Shown: positions 43,165 through 54,699 of the stretch, in pieces
How the letters are laid out: every line of letters begins with the position of its first letter
How positions within the stretch are numbered: position 1 is the first letter of the stretch
Assembly: GCA_021234155.1 (NCBI GenBank)
Contig: JAJEKV010000110.1
Coordinates: 2,944,338-3,008,337 of the forward strand
Length of the DNA stretch: 64,000 bases
Source: Isoetes taiwanensis
Taxonomy: Eukaryota > Streptophyta > Lycopodiopsida > Isoetales > Isoetaceae
Direction of reading: 5' to 3'
Position numbers and translations under genes: made by a program
Notes under the pieces: model-generated
Seen by the model: only the letters and a program-made list of their open reading frames with translations
Databases searched by the model: none
What the model was told of the DNA's origin: nothing

Positions 43165-44963
43165 ATTCGCTCCTATAATCGCATGAAAATAACAATGACA
43201 ACTAAATTCTTGCATCAAATAATATGGCAATCTAATATTTAGACCTACGGGCTATCATGTAACCGAACTGCACAAAAGCAGAAAGGAATTTCTTCTATAT
43301 CATTTCTTTTGTTGTATATTTGCTATAAGTCTATCAGAATGGTCAAGATAGAAATACTATGAAAATAAGGCCTCATCAATTAGCAAAAACGTCCATTCTT
43401 TAGGCTAGAGGAATCTGATGCCTTTGTTGTTCCTCTGCTGAAGGCCGGATCGTTGGGTCGCGGATGGAATTGGCTCAGCAATTCCGCAGATAAAGCAAGT
43501 CAGTTATGGTTCTGCGCTCTGTTACCTGTTTCAGCACTAACTACTCACAGTTTATTTTCATTCCTGCAACTCAGGGTGATTTTCTACTATAGTCATAAAA
43601 TAAGACTGTCACATTGAGATATGCCACTGTTTGTGACTCCAAATCAAAAGATACGACACATAAAATTTAAGTTATTTTTTCACGATAAAGTGTCATAACA
43701 TAAGACACCATCAAAGTACTAGTGGAAAACCCAAAAAGAAATAAGACATGTCTTATTTTAATAATATTCTTATTTTGTACCGGAGAAAATCCCCGGGTAT
43801 AAAATAAGACTCTATTCCCCTCATAGTTGGGCCGACCCACCGACCTAGCCGACCTGCCGACCTAGGTGGGAGAAGACCGACCTAGGTGGGGAAATTTCGC
43901 CGACCTACCGACCTATTTTGCCAAAATTCAACTTCCTCTTTTCCTGCAGATAATGCATAAACAACATGCAATACATCTTTAGTTCGAAATAAATAGTGAA
44001 TCCAGACAAGTTTACACCTCAAATAATCTCTAAACAGTCGATTTATGCTATCAAACTTCAAATAAAACAGAGCACATTGTCTTCTGAGGAAATATACATA
44101 AGGAAACAATAAATTAAAAAGTAGCATCAAACCGAATGCATGATTTTGACCACCAAACACCTTCCCCTTATCATATTTACAAATTTTGATGCTTGTTCCC
44201 ACTCGAGACTTATCATCTTGGCCTAACAAAACAAAATAATCAATACAAGTAATCAAATGATAATCAAATTGTAATCAAATGATAATCCAAACCTAAATGG
44301 GACATGTCTTATTTTTACAAGAAACTTATCGCGGCGGCCAAGGCCGCCGCGAACGTTTCTCTTCCCCGACTCGTCTATGCATGCTAGAACATGCAGAATT
44401 TGAACCTGCATTTTGTTGCCTTGTCTTCAGTACCTGCACGACAGAAGAATATTGATCATAACGACTTGTTACGGAAGATGTTTTGCATTAAATCAAAAGA
44501 GCATTTCTCTTCACTGAGATATAAAAAAAAAGGGAGTATCTCATCATCTCAACTCACGACAAAGTAGATTTTTGTATCAAGACAAAAAGGATCTCAGTTA
44601 TGGGCTTGCAAAATTGAACTAAATGTGTCTAAGTTGGAGAACTGTAATCTCCAAATTATTTCCTAAAAAACGCAAAAGCCATGCCTTTGGACGCCACAAC
44701 CATTTGTTTTGTTCTATCCCACTTGCAAACGAAAAATGATAGTACATAAGATATTTTAGATAATACCAGCCTTGGATACAATAACGGGACTTCAACTAAA
44801 TCAACAGGGAAAACATACAGGAGTGGAACCTGTATTCTTGCCATACATTTTAGAGCCCTTGGGATAAGGAATTGTTGCTTTTAATTACGGAGCCCCTGTT
44901 GCTTACTCTAAATGACAACTTAAACATCCTTGGAGAACATTTTGAGATAACAGACTTACACCC
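43165..44963. other. Intergenic DNA with small repeats, no gene seen
   Basis: Contains a short CCGACCTAGGTGGG-type repeat cluster (43835-43920), two copies of GACATGTCTTATTTT (43746 and 44301), a block shared with 56500-56535 (AGTTTATTTTCATTCCTGC) and a GC-rich palindrome (44329-44352). No credible coding frame. Confidence 0.5.
44329..44352. other. GC-rich perfect palindrome
   Basis: An 11-bp arm TCGCGGCGGCC, an AA loop, and the exact inverse. It stands out in AT-rich surroundings. No Helitron CTRR end follows within 15 nt. Confidence 0.8.
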
Positions 44964-44985
44964 GGGTAAAAGCATGAAAGGGTGT
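44964..44985 (+). repeat. TE-C left terminal inverted repeat
   Basis: Starts GGGTAAAAGCATGAAAGGGT. Identical over 22 bp to the reverse complement of 54210-54231. Confidence 0.9.
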
Positions 44986-45218
44986 CTATAAATGTAGCCC
45001 TTTTTGTACATATACATATGTACCGAATGCACATTTTTGGAATAACTGTCATCATGACCAGCTAGTAACTGCCATGATTAATGGCTATCCACTACTCTGA
45101 ACCCGCAATTATCGGATTTTGAAATTCTTTCCCAAATTCTTTCTTGGTTTGCCTCTCGTTCACTATCCCGCCCCTGCCTTCTCTGCTTGGATTCCGATCA
45201 CGAATTCTTCATCTAGCT

Positions 45219-48200
45219 ATGGCCCCAAAACGCCCCGGATGAGTGCTTGCTCATCACCACGCCCAAGCAAGATGCCGGTGCTTCCGGCGGTGGAATTTTA
45301 CCTCCAAGGAGTTTACGTTTGGGTTACGAGGTGATCCAAGCCAAAGACCTCCCGTGAGAAACATCAGAGGCCCACATACCCAACCTAGAGATGGTTATGA
45401 GCGAGGTATGGGGTGAAGCTCAAAAAAAGCAGACGAGGATTCAAGGAAGGGAGAATCGAACGCATGGAAAGATGATTTTTTAAATATTATGAATTGGTTT
45501 ATGGCAAGAAACGGGTTACAAACCATTATATTTCAACCTATTTTGCGGAGCATTTGCTCTTCACTTGAAGGGACGGCTTGTTGATTGGATGGGCGTGGCT
45601 AGGACCGCCAAAGATCTTGCCAAAACCCTCGGTTCGGGGCGTTACAGAGGACCCTACAGGTAAATCCTCAACTATCAAACGGGACATCGTATTGCGTGAG
45701 AATATTAGAGCCACGGCTTATTCTAGATCAGATGTTGACACAATAAAGCGATTACTTAAGCATGGGTTGGAGGAGAAAACTAACCTATTGAATGAAGTAG
45801 AAGCCTTTGGAAGAAAAAAGGAGGGATGCATTGAAGGTCATCACCGGATTGAGGGTAGAAAGGATATGCTATCAGAAGATCTGGCAGCGAATCTGCCGCG
45901 AGAAAAATAGATGAGACAAAAGCAGAATTTGACAAATTGTCCGGGATCCCTGCTTTGGAAATCTTTGTTATGTTTGAGTGTTGAAGTACAAGTTGGAAGA
46001 CTTGGTTATGAGTAGACATGATAAAGAACAACACTCTTCTAAGCTAGAAATTGGTTTTGCGGGAAGCAACTAAAGACATTGAAAGGCATGAAATCTCAAT
46101 TGAACAAGCAAAGGAAAAACTTAATTGCATTGAATTGGTTCGGGAAAGGCATTCACAGATTTTGGATTTCATGGGGAGAGCGGGACCTATTGTTACGCAC
46201 CGAGGCCCTACCGTAGGAGCTACTTCTATAAGCAGTTCATCACATTCGGTTCATGTACTGTTGTGGCCAAGGCTTTGGCAAAAGCGGGTTTGTTCTTGCT
46301 AGCTCCATGCGAGAGATGCTTATTGCCTCTTACGCTTGTGTTATCTGGTCCATGAAAAGCGCAATTGCATAAAGGTTGCATCTGGGATGAGGGCATTGAA
46401 TTGACTTGGTTTCCCTGCCTTTGTGAAAGGTATGCATTGCTCTCAACTAATTTAAACTTATATTTCTCTTCATTCATATTTGTTATTGTAATGCATAGTT
46501 CTACATGTATGGCTTTGATTGCATTGCTATTCCTTGTACATGTATAACTTTTAGTGTACATCTGTAGCTTGAGAGGTACATAGGCATATATTTGCTTGTT
46601 TATTGATGCTTTTATTTTTGAGCTTGGACTGCGGTTGTATCGGTTGTACATGTCTCTAATGGAGTCTACATCGCAAATAGATGTACATGCATTTATCTTT
46701 AGAGTGCATCGTAGATGGATTCATAAGTATGTGCATTTTTTACATATATGTGCTTTTTTTTTTTTTTGGCATAGATCTACATTCCCTAACTGGATACGGG
46801 TACATCCGGGTACATCGGTGTACATCGGGTACATTGATGTACCTTTATGTACATTGAGGAACATGTACATGTACATTTGGCTATAGTTAAATGTAGTTAC
46901 TTACATTTGGTACATTCTATGTACATGAAATGTACATGCTTGGCGAGGATGTACCATATATTTCTCATTAGTTGTTTTTCATGTTCTTTTATGTCTATTG
47001 AAATTTAGATCATTTGTTTGTTTTGCGAGATGAAATTTGTTCCTATCGAAGCGGCTTTAATGGGTGATGTTCTTGAGCCATCTGCATCGACTCTCTTCTG
47101 GATTTTCTTGAGCATAATAAGCGGACCGAATCGTAGACCCTCTACCTTCCAGCTCGGATCACCAATGACATTTTCGGTGCCGTAATAGAACAATCTGCAG
47201 CGATTACCTTTCCGAACATGGCAAAGTGAAGTTGAGGAAATTGAGAGGATGGCACTTGAGAAAGCTAAAGCGGTGCGGTGCGCGGAGCCTTCAATGGCTG
47301 GCGCAGAGAAAATCTTTCATCACCAAGTGCTAAATTAGTAATTGGAGAAGCTAAGAAAGATTAAACCACGTCTCGGCATCATCTGCGGGTCCAGTTACGG
47401 ACTGATTACGGAAAGAAGCTACAAAGGACACAGATCAGATTTTAACCGGGAGATACCGGGGAAGAGGAAGGCGGAGTTGGTAGTTGAGTCCACTCCAAAG
47501 AGGAGGCAAAAGAATCTGGTGATGGCACTCCAAAAGGAAAAAAAAACGGCAAAATCTCCAAAGCAACAAAAAATGTCCTCCAAAAAGAAAATCTCCGGGC
47601 AAAAAAGTGCCACCACCACCTAGAAAGAGGTATGTCCAAGATGAACTAATTTTGTTAAACATCTCGGATTTATGGTAATTAACCACATTTTTTTTGTGCA
47701 TAGGACACGATCCGCCGCGTGAAGGAAGCCGATCCGATCCTTCCGAGTCGAAACCAGGAAGAGGAAGAGGATCTACAAGCAACTATTGATGTGATAACAA
47801 ATAAGGTGCAGCGATCCTCGAGAAGATCTCAAACGGTGATGAATTTACAAGGTGAGTAATATACAATTGATTACAATAGATATATTCTTTTGCTAATCTT
47901 TGTTGTTTCCATGTGACGGTTTAGTGAACCGATCGAAAAGGTTGGTTCCATTCACTCCTTATAGGGATTTGTCCTCCTAAGCCCGCACCCTCTATCTTTC
48001 AAAGTGATGTTGACGAGTTTCTTTGGAAGTCGGACTTGACCTCTAAGATGGTAGATGTCTATGGGAGGTAGGCTAGCATTTCAACATATTTATGTTATTT
48101 CATTCCCTAAGTCACTCATCTTATGTATTAATATGTAATCTGGATTTGTGTGCGTGTACCTTTGTAGCAGTCTTCCATCGATTGGAAACACAAGTTTTTA

Positions 48201-48950
48201 TGGTTCGATTGGGACACCTTCAATTTTGTGAATTCCCTCAAGAAGCGGGGGGATGCAATGCAGAACACTAACATAAAGGAAGGGCTGGATGGCATTTTGA
48301 TTGCAAGATGCCAATACATATTTGTTCCAATTACGCAAGGCCCAAATGTGGCATTGGCAATACTTGTGCTTCTTTGGTCCAATGAAAAGCTCTTTTCCAT
48401 CTATAGCTAGCCCAAGTATACTGAGATCCTCTCTCATCCAAAGGCTATGTACCGGATGCTAAAGTGGTCGTAGTAAGTATGAGTTTTGTTTTTGTTTTTA
48501 TGATTTGATTATTCTCATATTGCAATTTCTTATGCTTGATTTATTCTCACATTGCAATTTTGCGGGGTTTCATAAGCTTGTGATCAATAACATGATGCTC
48601 GGATCCAACAGCTTAAGCCATGGTAGGAAGAACTTTGATGCTCCTGTGTTCTGTCCTAAAATGCCAGAAACTAGTACCAGCAACCCTTGCATGTACATTG
48701 TGGCTTACATGCACAAATTCATAGATGCCGTGGTTGATGCACGCCCAAGCTCCATTTTTGTAAGTAGAACATGTTATTTTCCTATTAGTTATTTGTTGGT
48801 ATAGTCCTCTAATACTTGTGCACCATGCGGATGACACCCGGTTGGTTCGCGATGCCTATGCCAAGTCACGGAGGGATCATCTAATGGAGGCATTAATTGT
48901 AGAAGGCGAGATGAATATACAAGCGGTTGTTCCTACACGGGGTAGATAGT
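45219..48950 (+). pseudogene. Coiled-coil/RING/Ulp1-like protein of TE-C, broken
   Basis: Modules in order: (1) a coiled coil at 45690-46150 (DVDTIKRLLKHGLEEKTNLL, KDIERHEISIEQAKEKLNCI). (2) A frame-shifted RING near 46240-46390, with YCCGQGFGKSGFVL, then CYLVHEKRNC in other frames giving a C-x2-C ... C-x-H ... C-x2-C spacing. (3) A Lys-rich linker (47342-47620, ESTPKRRQKNLVMALQKEKK). (4) A Ulp1/C48 cysteine-peptidase-like domain at 47970-48780: PAPSIFQSDVDEFLWKSDL, DWKHKFLWFDWDTFNFVNSL, CQYIFVPITQ where the His-Trp should follow, and MPETSTSNPCMYIVAYMHKF with the catalytic-Cys box (N-x-C-x-Y). GT/AG introns at about 47623-47702 and 48067-48169 look plausible. Ulp1 enzymes cleave SUMO. The His-Trp is not visible, and several shifts and stops show the gene is dead. 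Confidence 0.6.
46640..46940. repeat. GTACAT-rich block 1
   Basis: At least twelve GTACAT or ATGTAC hexamers in 300 bp, densest at 46795-46880. The hexamer pair is self-complementary as ATGTACAT. It lies within the transcribed part of TE-C, perhaps an intron. Confidence 0.8.
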
Positions 48951-49144
48951 CCCTTTGACTTGTTTGTAAATTACAGTTTTGTATGAGCCATGCTCCGAGC
49001 TTCTTTGTACTCAATAAGTAATGAAAAAATTAATTTATTTGTCTCACTTACACTGTGCAAATAACAATCGTGTAATTATCAATGTGTTTTCTCAATTGTG
49101 TGTCCGAAATGTAATTATAAATTGTGAATCTCAAGTGTTTTTTC

Positions 49145-49950
49145 TTGACGGGTGAATCATCTAATTCAGGGAGAAAGCTCGTTATCTTTGACTTAAATTA
49201 CGTGTTGGGCAAGAGTGTGCACAAGAATGAAAATATTAACTCAAGATACCAACGGATCGGAAAAGATGAGCTTCAATTTAATATAGGAAGCAGGTTTTTC
49301 TTGCGAGGGCGGGGTTAGCATCTTTGTTAGCATTTGTAAGAGAAGGGTTTGATGTTGCCATCTGGTCTTCACTCACTTCTAAAAATCTTCAACCAATTGT
49401 GGAACATATTTGTGATGCTTTTTCCATAAAAGCTGAAGTTTGTTTACACCCGGGAGCAAAGTGTTGGACTTCGCCACACAAACACCCTACCTTGAACCTC
49501 AAAAGGGGTTGTTTGTGAAACCATTAAACGTGGTATGGAAAGAGTACCCAGTACTATGGACATACGGTTCTGATCGGCGATTTAAAGATACAAATCCACT
49601 TTGAATCTGTAGGAAGCTACATATGTCCTTTCTCTTGGACACCGATATTAGCTAGTGATGATTGCTTGTCATGGAGCTCATTCCATGGCTTAATGGATTC
49701 AAAATGGCGAAGATGGTATAGTTTATGTGAAAGAGCATCCAATGACTAATGCGGCCGGATGGCATATCGAGGCGGGTGGAACAGATTTTTTTGGCAAACT
49801 ATGGCAGCAACTTGGGTGCTCTTCTTTGCCTAAATTTAGTCAATATACTGAACAAGGAATGGAGAAACTGCCATCATGTTATTGGCCTCTCGACCTGGCC
49901 CATTGTTGGTACAGACTTTGATGATGTACAAATTCAAATGTTATGAATAT
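49145..49950 (+). pseudogene. FCP1-like HAD domain protein of TE-C
   Basis: Segments: SGRKLVIFDLNYVLGKSVHK (motif I as D-L-N), LLAFVREGFDVAIWSSLTSK, VCLHPGAKCW, LFVKPLNVVWKEYPVLWTYG after a frameshift, then a poorly preserved C terminus (49727-49950). Block order matches the TE-A copy at 4737-5520: D-x-N motif, FDxAIWSS, W/H-x-x-x-KC, KPL-x-x-KPL. As in TE-A, the second motif-I Asp is replaced by Asn. Frameshifts at about 49315 and 49500 break it. It follows the Ulp1-like module on the same strand by about 200 bp and is tail to tail with the transposase. FCP1-type enzymes dephosphorylate polymerase II CTD; activity here is doubtful. Confidence 0.7.
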
Positions 49951-50912
49951 ATGTATCAAAGTTTTTGTTCATTGCACTTGAGTACTCTATTCTTCTTGTC
50001 TTTCTTATTGGTACAATTATGAGTGTGTATACATAATTAAGTGATCTTCATTTGCTTTGTAGATGAATGGACTGAAAACACAAAAGACTATTAAGAAACT
50101 AAGAGATAGAGAGTTACTGCACCCGGAGGTAATACAAACCAACACAAGTTGCAAGTACATAGGGTTGGGGACCGATTATCGCCTCTATCTTCTTTGTTCA
50201 CGAACTTTGGGAAAAGGTTGAGCAAATTGAAAATTATGAGGAACGAGCAACCATGAAAGGTATATTGGCAAGCAAATCACTTGTTGCACAACCCTTGGGG
50301 AAGGCACGTGTCCTGGAAGATCACGGGCTATGTAGGATGGAAAGGTTTGCCGGTGGCACGTGCTATAGAAACCGCATGGACTCTTGCTTTAGAGGATATC
50401 TCTTGACCTCTCTCGGGCTGGAAGACATGATGCAATAGTCATAAGATATCGGGCTCCCCTTGACATTTTGAAGCTTGGTCATGAATTATGAGCCATGCTC
50501 ATTTTTGGGTGTGTTATATTTATGTCCACAATATAAATAAATCAACCATTTGTACATGAAAAACTGTCCATTTCTTATCTTTGCCATGGTGAAACCATTT
50601 TAGTGTTTATGCAATTCAACTTTCTTGTGTTCAATTCTAATCAACTTACACTTAACAAATTTTTATAAGATTTTGGAATGTACAACGGATGTACATAAGA
50701 TGTACATCTGTTGTACATCTTATGTACATTGATGTACATAATGCACTTCCTACGAAGTAGTCCAGTTCTTAGGTTCTTATAACAAAGTATTACAATATTT
50801 GAGGAGGAAAGTACTACAGATCGACTTAGTCCATGTCATCTACAATTCTTTGGAAGTTGTGATAACAATGTCTCATGGACTTCATCGGCAAGTGAAATCG
50901 TGCTTGCCCCCT
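49951..50912. other. Region between FCP1-like and transposase genes
   Basis: Contains the frame 50253-50438 (MKGILASKSLVAQPLGKARV onward), unrecognised, and a GTACAT-rich block at 50680-50745. No other gene seen. Confidence 0.4.
50680..50745. repeat. GTACAT-rich block 2
   Basis: Five GTACAT/ATGTAC hexamers in 65 bp. The block lies just beyond the 3' end of the transposase gene, between the convergent genes. Confidence 0.75.
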
Positions 50913-53900
50913 TCAACTTTTGTGTTTTACTTTCTTGAATGGGATTGAACCCCAATCACGATTCTGCGGTACCAAAACATTCTTAGTAGGAAGCGGTTTA
51001 TACTTATTGTGGCGGCACGGGATTAGTTCATAATATTGTCCTTCAATGACACTAGTGCCAGCAGAGTATTCATTTCCATAGTCATCAATTGAATCTTCTT
51101 CCAATGCATGCTTTTCCCCGGTGCACATGAGAACATAGTATGAAACACCTTCCACATTGTGCGGTCTGCAAAAGACACAAATACATCCGAAAGCGATTTC
51201 GGTGTCATCTAAACCAGCCTCGTCCTCTGCATACAAAACTTCCACATCATTTTCAGCTTCAAACACGAGAGGCAATATGATCAGCGTGGGCTCCAAGCGT
51301 TTTAGAGACCATTCTCCACAATGTTTAATGTTCTCACAATTCAACCAATTGAAGTTAATGCAAGCATCACAAAAAGCGAGTGGTGCATAGCAACTTTGTT
51401 GGATCTCATTTTGGGTTTATAGTTGACACAGAATGTATCTGCCGAGTACCGGGTAAAGTCTTGCAATTGAATGCTTGCTGCTTTGTTCACATCTCTTTTT
51501 TTCCAACCTCCCAAAACACCCTTTCACAATCCGATTCCTTGGCCCTTAAAAGCGCACAAAGTTTGTTTTACACTTTTATCACGGCATGCCATTTTGTTTT
51601 CTCTGCTTTCGCTCTCAAGCCACAACTTTGCTATACCAGCCTCGCCATCATGTGTGCCTTTCCCATGGGCGGATCCAAAGAAATTCCATATCACTTTCGA
51701 ATTTTATTTTCAACATGGTATCTCTGATTCCATACCATGCACGTGCAGATTTGAATTGAGATGCACAACCATCCGACCACACATAATGAAGGTTTATGTG
51801 TCCACCTCCATTATTCTTAAGCCACCCCAAATGTAATTTAAAACCATGTTGCACAAAATGAGTGTCATGCTTCTGTCATCCGAAACATAGAAATTGCATT
51901 TTTTTTTTAAGCTTACCTTCTATTTTCATCATTGAAATATGGACCAAAATACTAATTTGATCGGGATTCCAATGCTCGGATTGCACATACGTCCCTTTGG
52001 TTTCAATGTGTAGTTCTCTGCAAAGTCAACAACAGACAACACACTATTATCCGGGAGTTTCTCAACACATCTTTTAAACTGTTTGCTCTGCCAGTGTGCT
52101 GTAAAGTTATGATCTGTAAACTTAGCAAGCTGATTTTTCATGTTCTTTAACAAAGCAGATGCTTTGTCATTCCGATCAACTAATCTAAGCCTTACGGATG
52201 TACCTTTTTGGATGGCTCATTGACATATGCATATACTTGCCGGTCCACATTCTCAATTCCATCTTCCTCGTTTGGACGGATGTCTAATTTCTTCACTCCA
52301 CATTCATCACATTAGCCTTTGATGCATTTTAGTTTATGCCATTCATCCGTCACATATTTCTCATAAACTGTTGACCTCCACAAGATACTAACATTATCAA
52401 AAGTTTTCTTGTTTGCTTGACATACTCCATTGTTTTCTTTGGGATGCATGGACACTACTGACCGCAAGTGCAATTAACATGTAGGGATCTCCTCATATCA
52501 TTGAAGGCCTTTCGTACGGATCACGCTTGCTCATGTTTGACACAACAACATGTGTTTCTCTCCTTCAATTTCCTTATGCAATCAGGTTTCGGATACTCGA
52601 ACCTAGTCAAGGCTTAATTTTGGTATCAGGATTCTGATATACAAACTGTTGATAAAGCTCAGACTGCAATAACAAAAGCATTAAAGACCATGTTAGCAAA
52701 ATGATGTCGGCAACCAGATGCCAAAAGAGTATTGAACTATACTATTGTACAATTAATGTATGTTCTATGTACATAAAATGTCCATCCAACAGTTCCATCG
52801 ATCATTCTTGTACATCTAATGTACATCTAATGTACAGCAGTACATCTAATGTACAGCCAACAGTTCCACTGAACATCCAATGTACATCCAATGTACATCC
52901 AATGTACATCTAATTAATGTTCCAATATTAGTACATCACATTAATGTTACAATATTAGTACAACTAATGTACATATGTCCGATTTGTTTGGCTTCATTAC
53001 GAAGTACACTAAAATGTAGAATGATGTAATTTTGATATTCAAGTACATGTAAATGCATTTTGCATGGACATGTAATGTTAATGGATGTACATCTAAAAGT
53101 ACCTAATAGCACATCAACGCAAGATTTACGCTACTATGTAAACAATGTAAAATGCAATACATTTCATGAGAACCATGTGTATTCATTAACGGGTCACTTT
53201 CGAACGAGAACTAGAATGTCTGAGAATGTACTAGAATGTCTGAGAATGTACTAGAATGTCATGAAAGAATTTTGGAAGAAAACATAAACTCCAAGACTGA
53301 ATTGATTCAATTACAAGAGCAAACACGTGAGATATCAAGGTATTGTATTGCTTGTGTTCTCCTCTTCATGACATCTCTAACCTTTGGTGAAACTTTGGTA
53401 TTGTCAAGCCAAAATTCCACGAACGACATTTGATTGAATCATCGATTCTATTTGATCTTGGCATCCTTCCCGCCAAAGCCCATACATTTGCTCCACTTAA
53501 TGACATTATCTTCCTTCTTCTTTGCAGCTTTGGATAAATTTCTTGGTCAGTATCTTTAGCAATTTTGAAGAAACATTCTTGTTTATATCTCCTTTTTTTC
53601 CAACAATCATTGATAACGATTGAATGTTTTGCAGCCAATTTATCTTTGCTATTAGCGGACTTTACTTCTTGAAGTCCATCTTTCAAGTTTCGATCATTGA
53701 TTTCATAACAATAACCCGGAAGGATTTCCAATTACAGGTTCGAAAAACGAAAAAAAAGCGTCATCTTGCAACAAACGATCACAAAAACTAATCTTTGATT
53801 CGGACCGAAGCGTTTGCCAAGAATCGAGGATGCAATCCACCGACATTGTCAACACGCTTCTTTATTTGTTTTGTGGCATAACACTGGCCAATGTCGGCAT

Positions 53901-54039
53901 ACTTGCGCTTACAACCATCACTTCCATTGGAATTCTCACCCTCCATGAACAGATTGACATGTGTTTGCTTCTGAAATTCCTTCGGTGTTCTTCCTGTGAA
54001 AGGGGGGAATTTCGGAAAGGGAGGGGCGGATCCATTCAA
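50913..54039 (-). pseudogene. TE-C DDE-type transposase-like protein, broken
   Basis: From a possible Met at 54039: a basic N-terminal region (KRKYADIGQCYATKQIKKRV), poorly aligned middle sequence, then KLKERNTCCCVKHEQ (52560) matching QERETCCCQYH of TE-A. Next are VKKLDIRPNEEDGIENVDRQ, DHNFTAHWQSKQFKRCVEKL, LSVVDFAENYTLKPKGR, NLHYVWSDGCASQFKSARAW and a frameshifted FFGSAHGKGTHDGEAG. The C-terminal domain is 51344-50913 (NCENIKHCGEWSLKRLEPTL, IAFGCICVFCRPHNVEG, LVPQNRDWGSIPFKKV). Shared motif order and similarity make it the counterpart of the TE-A gene. The DFAENY, SDG and HDG aspartates are candidate catalytic residues. Several shifts and stops inactivate it. Confidence 0.7.
52740..53110. 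repeat. GTACAT-rich block 3
   Basis: Many GTACATCTAAT and GTACATCCAAT units (52810-52920) plus scattered hexamers to 53100. It lies inside the transposase gene span, presumably an intron. Confidence 0.8.
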
Positions 54040-54209
54040 TTTGGTTCGGTGGTTCGGTGGTTAACCAAGAATTTCGGGGGGAATGTCAGGGATGATCTTG
54101 CAATCATTGCATATCTGACACAAAACGACAAACCATAGTATCTTGATGTACATCTAAAATGTACCCCAAAAAAGCACAAATTCGTCCTTCAATTCAGTAC
54201 GATGTACGT

Positions 54210-54231
54210 ACACCCTTTCATGCTTTTACCC
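54210..54231 (-). repeat. TE-C right terminal inverted repeat
   Basis: Exact inverse of 44964-44985; followed by the ACCC duplicate. Confidence 0.9.
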
Positions 54232-54532
54232 ACCCTTTGTCTAAGCAGTGATAACAATCTTTGGAGACATGATGCCCCATGTTTCACTATCATACCTTGA
54301 ATATCTAGAAACAATATGAGTTCAAAGCATGATAGGCTCTTAAAGTATTTTATCATGGAAAAAAGCCCTTATCTTCTAACTTGGCTAAAGCTCAAACATT
54401 AAATGCTCTCAAAGTCATTGTCATAGTTATAGTGCAACTTTTTAACTTCGTTTTCGAAGTGGGCCTCATTGGCCCCCTATAGAATTATAGAATGACGATG
54501 GGTATAAATTAGTCTATTATGGAAGGAGCGCA

Positions 54533-54699
54533 GTAAATATCGGACGCTGACATGTTATACCCACGGGCATATCCGTGGTATATCCGTGTGTTTGACATGT
54601 TATAGCCACGCCCAAAAAAAATTACACGGCGTTTTTGTGGACCTAGCGGATTTTTTGCCATTTAAGGCTGGGTATAACATGTCAGCGTCCGACATTTAC
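54533..54699. mobile_element. 167-bp MITE
   Basis: Inverted repeats of 31 bp, starting GTAAATATCGGACGCTGACA at the left and GTAAATGTCGGACGCTGACA on the opposite strand at the right, with one mismatch. The short interior has no coding sequence. A target duplication could not be fixed (flanks GAGCGCA and CGCGATG). Confidence 0.85.

Larger units (their letters stand above)
44964..54231. mobile_element. TE-C: 9.3-kb DNA transposon with DDE-like, FCP1-like, RING and Ulp1 modules
   Basis: The ends are perfect 22-bp inverted repeats (44964-44985, 54210-54231) beginning GGGTAAAAGCATGAAA, flanked by ACCC on both sides (44960-44963 and 54232-54235). Plus-strand genes: coiled-coil/RING/Ulp1 (45.2-48.95 kb) and FCP1-like (49.1-49.95 kb). 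The minus-strand transposase runs 54.0-50.9 kb and meets them tail to tail. GTACAT-rich blocks lie between and within genes. The transposase is homologous to that of TE-A, and the gene order is the same. Confidence 0.85.
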
